A stretch of 64,000 nt of DNA, from NCBI RefSeq assembly GCF_003248605.1, contig NZ_QFPF01000003.1, positions 1 to 64,000 of the forward strand, read 5' to 3'. Each line of letters begins with the position of its first letter. Position 1 is the stretch's first letter. The notes under the pieces were generated by a model. The model ran no database searches and was not told the origin of the DNA. It worked only from the letters and a program-made list of their open reading frames with translations. A program made the position numbers and the translations under genes. This document shows positions 42,664 to 53,753 of the stretch, one piece after another. The DNA is from Microbacterium sp. Lineage in GTDB: Bacteria; Actinomycetota; Actinomycetes; Actinomycetales; Microbacteriaceae.

Positions 42664-43263
42664 GTGCAGTTCGAGCATCTGGGCGCGAGGCCGCGCATCC
42701 ATCCGACGGCGGTCATCGCCGAGACCGCGGTCGTGTCGGGGGATGTCGAGATCGGCGCCGACTGCCAGGTTCTGCACGGCGCGATCATCACCGCCGAGGG
42801 CGGCCCGATCACGCTCGCCGAGAGCGTCATCGTGATGGAGAACGCGGTGGTCCGGGCAAGTGCCGCCGACCCCGTGCACATCGCCGACCACACCCTCATC
42901 GGTCCGGGCGCCACCGTCAGCGGTGCGACGATCGGGGCAGAGGTGTTCCTCGCGACGGGCACGCGCGTCTTCAACGGAGCCCACATCGGCGACCGCTGCG
43001 AGGTGCGTGTCGGCGCCGTCGTGCATCTGCGCACGACACTGCCGCCCGAGACCGTGGTGCCGATCGGTTGGGTGGCCGTCGGCGACCCGCTCGGCATCCA
43101 CCCGCCCAGCGCGCACGACAAGATCTGGGCGGCGCAGCAGGAACTCGACTTTCCCGGCTACGTGTTCGGCCTGGACCGCGACACGCCCGACCTGATGGTG
43201 CAGCTCACCGAGCGCTACGGACGCAGCCTTGCCCGGCATGCGCACGACCGCCGCATCGGCTGA
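42664..43263 (+). CDS. Left-handed beta-helix protein of the gamma-carbonic-anhydrase-like family, zinc ligands absent
   Basis: A 199-residue hexapeptide-repeat protein. The repeats run from about residue 12 (HPTAVIAETAVVSGDVEIGADCQV) to about 125, followed by a C-terminal helix. The layout is that of gamma-carbonic anhydrase/CaiE-like proteins, which are trimers with three zinc-binding His. Aligned by eye, the usual VLH, GH and LHG positions read VVR, GP and VSG here, so all three zinc ligands seem to be missing. It is thus probably not a carbonic anhydrase; an acyltransferase-like or structural role is possible. GTG start at 42664. It converges on ppc, an intriguing neighbour since PEP carboxylase consumes bicarbonate. 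Confidence 0.8.
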   Translation: MQFEHLGARPRIHPTAVIAETAVVSGDVEIGADCQVLHGAIITAEGGPITLAESVIVMENAVVRASAADPVHIADHTLIGPGATVSGATIGAEVFLATGTRVFNGAHIGDRCEVRVGAVVHLRTTLPPETVVPIGWVAVGDPLGIHPPSAHDKIWAAQQELDFPGYVFGLDRDTPDLMVQLTERYGRSLARHAHDRRIG

Positions 43264-43319
43264 GACCCGCCCTCCACCCGGGTACGGCCCCATTGGGCGT
43301 GCACAACGGCGGATGCTGT

Positions 43320-43364
43320 CGCCGACACGCCGCGCCTCGGCCAGAGCCTCCGGCGTGTCGGGCG
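43320..43364. terminator. Bidirectional hairpin between two convergent genes
   Basis: CGCCGACACGCCG at 43320 pairs with CGGCGTGTC-GGGCG ending at 43364, around a 18-nt loop. It sits between the hexapeptide gene and the end of ppc, where a two-way terminator is expected. Confidence 0.55.
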
Positions 43365-43420
43365 ATCTGTCCGCAGCCGTGCACGCCGCTCGCGTCGGGC
43401 GACGCCCGGGCCCGCGATTC

Positions 43421-46102
<2,682 letters not shown>

Positions 46103-46177
46103 GATCTCCACGTTAGCGCGAGCGTGTTTCCTGTTCGTCACGCGGGCGGGCCCCCGGGGAGGCGGCAGCTCGCCGGG

Positions 46178-46183
46178 TAGACT
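46178..46183 (+). promoter_or_regulatory. Putative -10 element of nhaA
   Basis: TAGACT would give a leader of about 70 nt to the GTG at 46261. Confidence 0.4.
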
Positions 46184-46260
46184 GGGAACCTGGTGTGCCG
46201 GGAAGTCTGGTCGGCGGCGGTGCGCGCGCGCCCACCGCGACCCCCGACGAAAGGACCCGT

Positions 46261-47463
46261 GTGTCCCTGCTGCGCTCTGCCCGTTTTCCCGCGATCATCC
46301 TGCTCGCGGCCGCCATCGCCGCCCTGATCGTCGCCAACTCGCCGGCCGGTCCGGCGGTGGGCGCCCTGAAGGAGACCTATCTCGGCATCCCGGGCGTGTT
46401 CGAGATGTCCATCGGGCACTGGGTGCAGGACGGCCTGCTCGCGATCTTCTTCTTCGTCGTCGCGGTCGAGCTGCAGTTCGAGCTCACCAACGGCGAGCTC
46501 AATTCGGCCCGAAAGGCCCTCCAACCGGCGATCGCCGCGACCGGCGGCGTGCTGATCCCGATCGCCGTGTTCCTCGCGTTCGCCGCGGGGTCGGACGCGT
46601 CCTCGGGCTGGCCGATCCCCACCGCGACCGACATCGCCTTCGCGCTTGGCGTGCTCGCCGTCTTCGGCAAAGGACTGCCCGCCGGCATCCGCATCTTCCT
46701 GCTCGCCCTCGCGATCCTCGACGACATCGTCGGCATCATCTTCATCGCCGTGCTCTTCACCACCGACGTCAACGTCGGCCTGCTCGCGCTGGCCGCGGTG
46801 CTCGTGGTCGTCTTCGGCATCCTGAGCCGCCTGCTCGACACGCGGGCGCGCGTGCCGCTCGCGATCGTGCTCGTGCTGCTGGGCATCGCCACCTGGGTGC
46901 TGGTCTATCTCTCGGGCGTCCACGCGACGATCGCGGGTGTGGCTCTGGGCCTTGCCATGTTCCAGCGCCCGGCCCTCGCCACCCGCCACGCGCTCGAGCC
47001 GTGGGTCAACGGCATCGTGCTGCCCCTGTTCGCCTTCTCGGCCGCGCTCGTCGTGATCCCGCAGGTCTCGCCGACCGAGCTCTCGCCGGCGTTCTGGGGA
47101 ATCCTCGTGGCGCTCCCGGTGGGAAAGATCATCGGCATCTCGATCTTCGGCTGGATCTCCCTCCGGGTGGGCAACCGGGGCGCCACGCCGCACCTCTCGT
47201 TCGCCGACCTGCTCGCGGCCGGTGCGCTCGGCGGCATCGGGTTCACCGTGTCGCTGCTGCTGTCCGAGCTGGCGTTCGCGGGCGAGGCGCTGGTGCGGGA
47301 CGAGGCGACGCTCGGCGTGCTCGCCGGGTCGGCGGTCTCCCTCGTGATGGCCGCCGTGCTCGTGTCCCAGCGGGCGCGGCACTACCGCCGGCTCGCCGAC
47401 ACCGAGGCCGAGGCGCAGCAGGTTCCGCACACCCCGACGCCCACGGGCGGCCAGCTTAACTGA
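46261..47463 (+). CDS. nhaA: Na+/H+ antiporter NhaA
   Basis: A 400-residue, 12-helix antiporter that exports Na+ in exchange for protons. The signature stretches are FFFVVAVELQFEL (family: FFVGLEIKRE, modified here), GWPIPTATDIAFALGVLAVFGK, and LLALAILDDIVGIIFIAVLF, which carries the paired Asp residues needed for ion binding. GALGGIGFTVSLLLSELAF closes the core. The GTG at 46261 follows AAAGGA and gives SLLRSARFPAIILLAAA as N-terminus; an upstream GTG at 46195 would add 22 residues of low quality. It is divergent from ppc and single-gene. Confidence 0.93.
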   Translation: MSLLRSARFPAIILLAAAIAALIVANSPAGPAVGALKETYLGIPGVFEMSIGHWVQDGLLAIFFFVVAVELQFELTNGELNSARKALQPAIAATGGVLIPIAVFLAFAAGSDASSGWPIPTATDIAFALGVLAVFGKGLPAGIRIFLLALAILDDIVGIIFIAVLFTTDVNVGLLALAAVLVVVFGILSRLLDTRARVPLAIVLVLLGIATWVLVYLSGVHATIAGVALGLAMFQRPALATRHALEPWVNGIVLPLFAFSAALVVIPQVSPTELSPAFWGILVALPVGKIIGISIFGWISLRVGNRGATPHLSFADLLAAGALGGIGFTVSLLLSELAFAGEALVRDEATLGVLAGSAVSLVMAAVLVSQRARHYRRLADTEAEAQQVPHTPTPTGGQLN

Positions 47464-47493
47464 CGCGGGGCGCCGGCGCGGGGCGCGGCGAGC

Positions 47494-47558
47494 ACAGGAT
47501 CGGAGCCGAGCACAGGATGATTCGGCGCCGTTCGTCCTGTTCTCGGCTCCTCTCCTGT
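47494..47558. repeat. Large imperfect inverted repeat downstream of nhaA
   Basis: Two 27-nt arms centred on GGAGCCGAG / CTCGGCTCC pair at about 23 of 27 positions around a 10-nt loop. The left arm contains GAGCACAGGAT twice. It could act as terminator for nhaA and lies just before the mazG promoter. Confidence 0.75.
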
Positions 47559-47569
47559 CCTGGCCGCAC

Positions 47570-47575
47570 GAGAAT
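47570..47575 (+). promoter_or_regulatory. Putative -10 element of mazG (leaderless)
   Basis: GAGAAT ends six bases before the mazG ATG. The spacer GGGTCG is not a usable ribosome binding site. Confidence 0.4.
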
Positions 47576-47581
47576 GGGTCG

Positions 47582-48310
47582 ATGACCCCTTCCGACGACG
47601 TGGATGCTGTCACCGCACACCGCGCGCGGGCGCTGGCCGACGCGGCCGAGACCATGCGCATCGTCCGCGAGCGCTGCGTCTGGACGCAGCAGATCACCCA
47701 TCGCGAGCTGGTGCCCTACCTGATCGAGGAATCGCACGAGCTGATCGACGCCGTCGAGAGCGGATCGCGCCCGGAGCTGCGGGAGGAGCTCGGCGATGTT
47801 CTGTGGCAGGTGCTCTTCCACGCCGAGCTCGCGTCGCGCGATGCCGAGGCGCCCTTCGACATCGGGGATGTGGCCGCGGACCTGACGGACAAGATGGTCC
47901 GCCGGCATCCGCACGTCTTCGCCGGTGAGACCGCCGACACGCCCGAGCGTGTGCGGGAGCTCTGGAACGCCGCGAAGGCCGCCGAGAAGCGGGAGCGCGT
48001 GAGCGTCCTCGACGGTGTGGCCCGCGGCATGCCCGCGCTCGCGCTCGCGCAGAAGATGCTGGGCAAGGCGGCGGCGGTGGGCACCGGCCCTTCGACGGGC
48101 TCAGGGTCCGCTGCCGGCCCTTCGACGGGCTCAGGGTCCGCTGCCGGGATCCGATCCGAGGCCGAGCTCGGCGACGCGCTGCTGCGCCTCGTCGCGCAGG
48201 CGAGAGAGAACGGGTGGGATGCCGAGCGCGCCCTGCGAGAGCGGCTGCGCGCTCTCGAGTCCGAGATCCGCACCGCAGAGCGGCGGACGAGGCCGGCGGA
48301 CGCGACCTGA
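47582..48310 (+). CDS. mazG: MazG nucleotide pyrophosphohydrolase with in-frame repeat insertion
   Basis: A 242-residue all-alpha NTP pyrophosphohydrolase that clears abnormal nucleoside triphosphates. The MazG domain has the metal-binding EESHELIDAVES and EELGDVLWQVLFHAELASRD, then FDIGDVAADLTDKMVRRHPHVFAGE. Residues about 169-188 read GPSTGSGSAA twice; this is encoded by a perfect 2 x 30-bp DNA repeat (48086-48145) inserted in frame in the linker before the C-terminal helices. The rest continues normally (SEAELGDALLRLVAQARENG), so the insert is likely tolerated. It precedes hisS and eno. Confidence 0.92.
   Translation: MTPSDDVDAVTAHRARALADAAETMRIVRERCVWTQQITHRELVPYLIEESHELIDAVESGSRPELREELGDVLWQVLFHAELASRDAEAPFDIGDVAADLTDKMVRRHPHVFAGETADTPERVRELWNAAKAAEKRERVSVLDGVARGMPALALAQKMLGKAAAVGTGPSTGSGSAAGPSTGSGSAAGIRSEAELGDALLRLVAQARENGWDAERALRERLRALESEIRTAERRTRPADAT
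48086..48145. repeat. Two tandem 30-bp repeats inside mazG
   Basis: Two identical 30-bp units, each containing CCCTTCGACGGGCTCAGGG. This resembles an abundant short palindromic element (forms such as CCTTCGACAGGCTCAGG) that I recall as common between genes in Microbacteriaceae and other high-GC genomes. Here it lies inside a coding region and keeps the frame. Confidence 0.85.
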
Positions 48311-48316
48311 GAGGAT
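48311..48316 (+). promoter_or_regulatory. Putative -10 element of hisS
   Basis: GAGGAT overlaps the end of mazG and ends six bases before the GTG at 48323. The spacer is GGGGGG, which could also serve as a crude ribosome binding site. Confidence 0.3.
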
Positions 48317-48322
48317 GGGGGG

Positions 48323-49618
48323 GTGCCACCCGTGAACCCGCCGCGCGGCATGCGCGACTTCCTGCCCGCCGACAAGGCCCGCCGCGAGCGTGTGCTCGCG
48401 ATCATCCGCGACCGCTACCGTGCGCACGGGTTCGAGGAGATCGAGACCCCCGTCGTCGAGGACTACGACCGGCTCCACGCGGGCATCGGCGGCGACAACG
48501 AGAAGCTCTCCTTCAGCGTGCTCAAGCGCGGCCTCGACGCCGACGGCATCCGGGCCGCGGCCGATGATCCGGCGGCGCTCGCAGACCTGGGCCTGCGGTA
48601 CGACCTGACCGTTCCGCTCGCCCGGTTCTACGCCAGCCACCGCGGCGACCTGCCGGGCGTCTTCCGAGCCATCCAGATCGCGCCCGTGTGGCGTGCCGAG
48701 CGCCCGCAGAAGGGCCGCTACCGGCAGTTCGTGCAGTGCGACATCGACATCATCGGCGATGCCTCAGCGCGCGCCGAGGCCGAGCTCATCACCGCGACGC
48801 TCGACACCCTCGACGCGCTCGGGCTCGAGGGTGCGCGGGTGCGCATCAACGACCGCCGGGTGCTCGATGGGATGCTGGCAGCCTTCGGCTTCGCGCCCGA
48901 TCAGCGCCCCGGGGTGCTCATCACGATCGACAAGCTCGACAAGATCGGTGCGACGGGCGTCGCCGCCGAGCTGCGCGAGCGCGGTGCGGACGAGGCCGCG
49001 GTCGATGCGTTCGAGCGGTTCCTCACCCGCCCGCAGACCCAGGAGCTGATCCCCTACGGCGAGCGGCAGATCCGCCGCGCACTGCCCGAGGGCATCCCCG
49101 ACGACGTCGTGGCTCACCTCGTGGCGCTCGGCGAGGCCGTGGCCGCGGCCCGGCCGCCGGTCGACGGCGGCGAGGGTCTCCCGCTCGTGTTCGACCCGTT
49201 CCTCGTGCGGGGCATGGGCTACTACACCGGCACGATCTTCGAGCTCGCTCATCCGTCGGTGTCCTTCTCCCTCGGGGGTGGGGGGCGCTACGACGGCATG
49301 ATCGGGCGGTTCCTGGGCACCGATGTGCCCGCCGTGGGATTCTCGATCGGGTTCGAGCGCATCGTCGATCTGGTGTCGGCGGACGAGGCGGCCACAGCAT
49401 CCGCCGTCGTTCTCGTGCACGATCGCGACATGCCGCTGCCGCGGCTGCTCTCGCTCAAGGCGGCGCTCGTGGCCCGGGGTTCGCGCGTGCGCGTCGAACA
49501 GCGCACGAAAAATCTCAAGGCGCCGCTCGAGCGCGCCGCAGCCGACGGCTACACGGCGTTCGCGATCGTCGGGGCAGAAACGGCACCCGACGCGATCGAC
49601 CTCAAGCCGCTCGACTGA
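48323..49618 (+). CDS. hisS: Histidine--tRNA ligase
   Basis: A 431-residue class II aminoacyl-tRNA synthetase. Motif 1 region is NPPRGMRDFLPADKARRERVLAIIRDRYRAHGFEEIETPVVED; motif 2 is PVWRAERPQKGRYRQFVQCDIDIIG; the histidine signatures are GMGYYTGTIFE and, in motif 3, FSIGFERIVDLV. The C-terminal anticodon-binding domain spans about 335-431. The GTG at 48323 gives the best N-terminus; a GTG at 48332 is a second option. It is 12 bp downstream of mazG. Confidence 0.95.
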   Translation: MPPVNPPRGMRDFLPADKARRERVLAIIRDRYRAHGFEEIETPVVEDYDRLHAGIGGDNEKLSFSVLKRGLDADGIRAAADDPAALADLGLRYDLTVPLARFYASHRGDLPGVFRAIQIAPVWRAERPQKGRYRQFVQCDIDIIGDASARAEAELITATLDTLDALGLEGARVRINDRRVLDGMLAAFGFAPDQRPGVLITIDKLDKIGATGVAAELRERGADEAAVDAFERFLTRPQTQELIPYGERQIRRALPEGIPDDVVAHLVALGEAVAAARPPVDGGEGLPLVFDPFLVRGMGYYTGTIFELAHPSVSFSLGGGGRYDGMIGRFLGTDVPAVGFSIGFERIVDLVSADEAATASAVVLVHDRDMPLPRLLSLKAALVARGSRVRVEQRTKNLKAPLERAAADGYTAFAIVGAETAPDAIDLKPLD

Positions 49619-49686
49619 GACGCCGGCGATTCCGGAGGTCACCGGATCGTCGCTGTCCGTTCACCGGCGGGGTGTGCACTTCACCC

Positions 49687-50484
49687 ATGGGACGCACCAG
49701 AGCGGTCGGTCAGGCGCTCGCGCTTCTCGTCGTCGCAGGTCTTGGGGGCTTCGCCGTGCGAAGCCTCCTTGCCCGACAGGCTGCCATTGCGCGACGGCGC
49801 ATCGGCAAGCCGCTCGGGGAGATCGCCGTCGACGCCGACCGGGTGTGGCGCCGCCGGCTCGAGGGGCGCCCGCTCGAGCTGCTGCTCCTGGGTGACTCGA
49901 TAGCCGCAGGGCTCGGCGCGGAGCGGCGCAAGGACACGCTCGGCGCGCGCCTGGCGAAGGGACTGGCGCGGCGGCTGCACCGGCCGGTGCGCCTGCGCAC
50001 GGCGGCGGTCGTGGGCTCCGAATCGTCCGCCCTCGCGGTTCAGCTCGAGAGCCTCGACGATGGCTACGCGCCCGATGCGGCGGTCATCGTCGTCGGCGGC
50101 AACGATGTGACGCACCGTGTTCCGGTGCGCGAATCCGTCGCTCATCTGCGCGCGGCGATCGAGCAGCTGCACGCCCGCGGCGCGGCCGTCGTGGTCGGCA
50201 CATGCCCCGATCTCGGGGCGCTCCGGCCGGTGCCCCAGCCGCTGCGCGCGCTCGTGTCGCGCCTGTCCCGCCAGCTCGCCGCCGCGCAGACCGCGTCCGC
50301 GCGGCACGCGGGGGCGCGCGCGGTGTCGCTGCGCGCGGCGGTGGGGCCCTTCTTCGTCCTGCAGCCCGATGAGATGTTCAGCCTTGATCGCTTCCATCCG
50401 AGCGCTCTGGGCTACCGACGTACCGCCGATGCGCTGCTGCCTGCCCTCGTCGAGGCCGTCACCGACCCCGGACGGCGCCCGTAG
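49687..50484 (+). CDS. SGNH/GDSL hydrolase family protein
   Basis: A 265-residue predicted esterase or lipase-like hydrolase. An N-terminal hydrophobic helix (AVGQALALLVVAGLGGFAVRSLLA) suggests membrane anchoring or secretion. Block I is LLLGDSIAAGLGA with the nucleophile Ser, block III is VVGGNDV, and the catalytic Asp-His is in SLDRFHPSALGY, so the active site is complete. Such proteins deacylate lipids or sugars of the envelope. ATG at 49687; the open frame upstream is a shadow of hisS. The substrate is unknown. Confidence 0.88.
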   Translation: MGRTRAVGQALALLVVAGLGGFAVRSLLARQAAIARRRIGKPLGEIAVDADRVWRRRLEGRPLELLLLGDSIAAGLGAERRKDTLGARLAKGLARRLHRPVRLRTAAVVGSESSALAVQLESLDDGYAPDAAVIVVGGNDVTHRVPVRESVAHLRAAIEQLHARGAAVVVGTCPDLGALRPVPQPLRALVSRLSRQLAAAQTASARHAGARAVSLRAAVGPFFVLQPDEMFSLDRFHPSALGYRRTADALLPALVEAVTDPGRRP

Positions 50485-50558
50485 GCTCGCGGGGCGCACG
50501 ACGCCGGTCTTGGCGCACGAGGGTTGACGCGGCGCGCGCCTGCTTGTTGGCTGGGCCC

Positions 50559-51227
50559 ATGAGCGAGCCCACCGTCGATGCGTGGCAGCGCGTCGACGCC
50601 TATCTGACCGCCACGCTCGTCGGGCACGACCCCGATCTCGACCGGGCGATCGCCGCACAGAGCGCAGCGGGACTGCCGCCCATCGAGGTCGCGCCGGTCA
50701 ACGGCAAGCTGCTGCATCTGCTCGCCCGCATGACGAACGCCCGCCGCGTGCTGGAGATCGGCACGCTCGGGGCCTATTCGACGATCTGGCTGGCGCGCGC
50801 GCTGCCCGACGGCGGCCGTGTCGTCACGATCGAGGCCGAGACCCGCGTCGCCGAGATCGCGCGCTCCAATCTCGACCGCGCGGGCGTCGGCGACCGCGTG
50901 GAGATCAGGGTGGGTCGCGCCGTCGACGTGCTGCCGACGCTCGAGGGCGTCGAGCCGTTCGATCTGGTGTTCATCGACGCCGACAAGGAGTCCAACACGA
51001 TCTACCTCGACTGGGCCGCCAGGCTCGGCAGGGCGGGCGCGGTGGTCGTCGTCGACAACATCGTCCGCTCGGGCAGGGTCGCCGACCCTGCGACCGACGA
51101 TCCGCAGATCCTCGGCGTGCAGCGCGGACTTGAGATGCTCGCCCGCGACCCGCGCTTCGAGGCCACGGCGATCCAGACGCTCGACGCGAAGGGGTGGGAT
51201 GGCATCGCGATCGCGGTGCTCACCTGA
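50559..51227 (+). CDS. SAM-dependent O-methyltransferase
   Basis: About 222 residues of the cation-dependent (catechol/caffeoyl-CoA type) O-methyltransferase family. SAM-binding motif LEIGTLGAYSTIWLARALPDGGRVVTIEAE; the segment DLVFIDADKESNTIYLDWA carries the metal/substrate Asp; VVDNIVRSGRV follows. Actinobacterial members are often annotated as MdmC-like, but real substrates are mostly unknown. ATG at 50559 (MSEPTVDAW) is preferred to 50544. It lies alone between the hydrolase and eno. Confidence 0.88.
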   Translation: MSEPTVDAWQRVDAYLTATLVGHDPDLDRAIAAQSAAGLPPIEVAPVNGKLLHLLARMTNARRVLEIGTLGAYSTIWLARALPDGGRVVTIEAETRVAEIARSNLDRAGVGDRVEIRVGRAVDVLPTLEGVEPFDLVFIDADKESNTIYLDWAARLGRAGAVVVVDNIVRSGRVADPATDDPQILGVQRGLEMLARDPRFEATAIQTLDAKGWDGIAIAVLT

Positions 51228-52604
<1,377 letters not shown>

Positions 52605-52622
52605 GCGCACCGCACACGCAAT

Positions 52623-52664
52623 CGGAGGGGGGAGTCATGGCGAAACGGCCGGCTCCCCCCTCCG
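52623..52664 (+). promoter_or_regulatory. Hairpin enclosing the ribosome site and start codon of ftsB
   Basis: CGGAGGGGGGAG (52623-52634) pairs perfectly with CTCCCCCCTCCG (52653-52664). The 18-nt loop contains the ATG of the septum gene and the left arm is its Shine-Dalgarno. It may be the eno terminator overlapping the coding start, or a translation-control element. Confidence 0.6.
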
Positions 52665-53212
52665 GGCTTTCAGGCGATGCCACGACGACGCGGGATGCTG
52701 CCGTCACGACACCCCCGTCCGCCCGGGGCCGCGCGGGCCGACCTCGGCGGGATCGGCCGCCGCGGCGACAGGTCGATGTGCGGGGCTGGCTCGGCGGCAT
52801 CCGGCTCTCGGGTTTCATGGTCGTGATGCTCGGCCTGGTCGTGCTCGCGGCGTTCGTGCTGGTGCCCACGGTCGGCACGTTCGTGCAGCAGCGGCAGCGG
52901 ATCGCGGCCCTCGAGGCGTCGGTGCAGCTCGGTCAGCAGGAGGTCGCCGACCTGGAGGCGCAGCAGGAGCGCTGGAGCGACCCCGCTTACATCACGACGC
53001 AGGCGCGCGAGCGGCTGTACTACGTGCGACCCGGCGAGGTGGTCTACCTCGTCGTCAACGATCTCGAGGCGGCGTTCCAGCCCGCGCTCGACGAGCCCGT
53101 CAGCGCCGAGGTGACCGAGACCCGCACCGACTGGATGACGCAGATGCTCTCCTCGGTCGCGACCGCGGGGCTCGCCCAGACCGTCCGCGGGCCCGAGGCG
53201 CCGGCGCCCTGA
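52637..53212 (+). CDS. ftsB: Septum formation initiator (FtsB/DivIC-like)
   Basis: A 191-residue bitopic division protein. A basic, disordered 50-residue N-terminus (RAGRPRRDRPPRRQ) is cytoplasmic; one membrane helix follows (SGFMVVMLGLVVLAAFVLVPTVG), then an extracellular coiled coil (QQRQRIAALEASVQLGQQEVADLEAQQERW) and the conserved SDPAYITTQARERLYYVRPGEVVYLV. It would bridge FtsL and FtsQ in the divisome. The start codon sits in the loop of a G/C hairpin. If that hairpin is eno's terminator, the true start could be further downstream, for example in the basic region. Confidence 0.9.
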   Translation: MAKRPAPPSGLSGDATTTRDAAVTTPPSARGRAGRPRRDRPPRRQVDVRGWLGGIRLSGFMVVMLGLVVLAAFVLVPTVGTFVQQRQRIAALEASVQLGQQEVADLEAQQERWSDPAYITTQARERLYYVRPGEVVYLVVNDLEAAFQPALDEPVSAEVTETRTDWMTQMLSSVATAGLAQTVRGPEAPAP

Positions 53213-53223
53213 GGGCGGCGACT

Positions 53224-53229
53224 ACCCTG
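53224..53229 (+). promoter_or_regulatory. Putative -10 element of the DUF501 gene (leaderless)
   Basis: TACCCT ends five bases before the GTG at 53235; the spacer is GGTGG. Confidence 0.4.
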
Positions 53230-53234
53230 GTGGG

Positions 53235-53753
53235 GTGACCACCCCGCCCTTCGCCGCGCCCACCGACGCCGAACTCGCTGTCGTCACCGGGCAGCTGGGT
53301 CGCCCCGTGCGCGGGGTCGTCGGTATTGCCGCGCGCTGCGTCTGCGGCAATCCCACCGTCGTGGCCACCGCTCCGCGGCTGCCGGACGGCACGCCGTTCC
53401 CGACGTTCTACTACCTCACCCACCCTGCGGCGACGGCGGCGATGAGCGAGCTCGAGGCCACGCACGTCATGGCCGAGCTGCAGGAGACCCTCCAGGCCGA
53501 CGACGATCTGCTCGCCGGCTACGCGGCCGCGCACCGCGCTTATCTCGCCGACCGCGCCGGATTCGGCGAGGTCCCCGAGATCGAGGGCATCTCCGCCGGT
53601 GGCATGCCCAGGCGGGTCAAGTGCCTGCACGCCCTCGCCGGCCACGCCCTGGCGGCCGGCCCCGGGGTCAATCCCGTCGGCGATCTGGCGCTGGCGCGCT
53701 CGCGCTGGTCCCCCTCCGTCTGCGTCTGCGCCGATCCCGGAGCCGCCGGGTGA
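53235..53753 (+). CDS. DUF501 family protein
   Basis: A 172-residue protein of the DUF501 family, found next to eno and ftsB throughout actinobacteria and of unknown function. Conserved segments: VVGIAARCVCGNPTVVATAPRLPDGTPFPTFYYLTHP and GGMPRRVKCLHALAGHALAAGPGVNPVGD. The Cys-Val-Cys pair near the N-terminus, the Cys/His of VKCLHALAGH and a further CVCA near the C-terminus suggest a metal or redox site. The GTG start has no ribosome site but has a nearby -10-like hexamer. The stop overlaps the protease start by 4 bp. Confidence 0.9.
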   Translation: MTTPPFAAPTDAELAVVTGQLGRPVRGVVGIAARCVCGNPTVVATAPRLPDGTPFPTFYYLTHPAATAAMSELEATHVMAELQETLQADDDLLAGYAAAHRAYLADRAGFGEVPEIEGISAGGMPRRVKCLHALAGHALAAGPGVNPVGDLALARSRWSPSVCVCADPGAAG

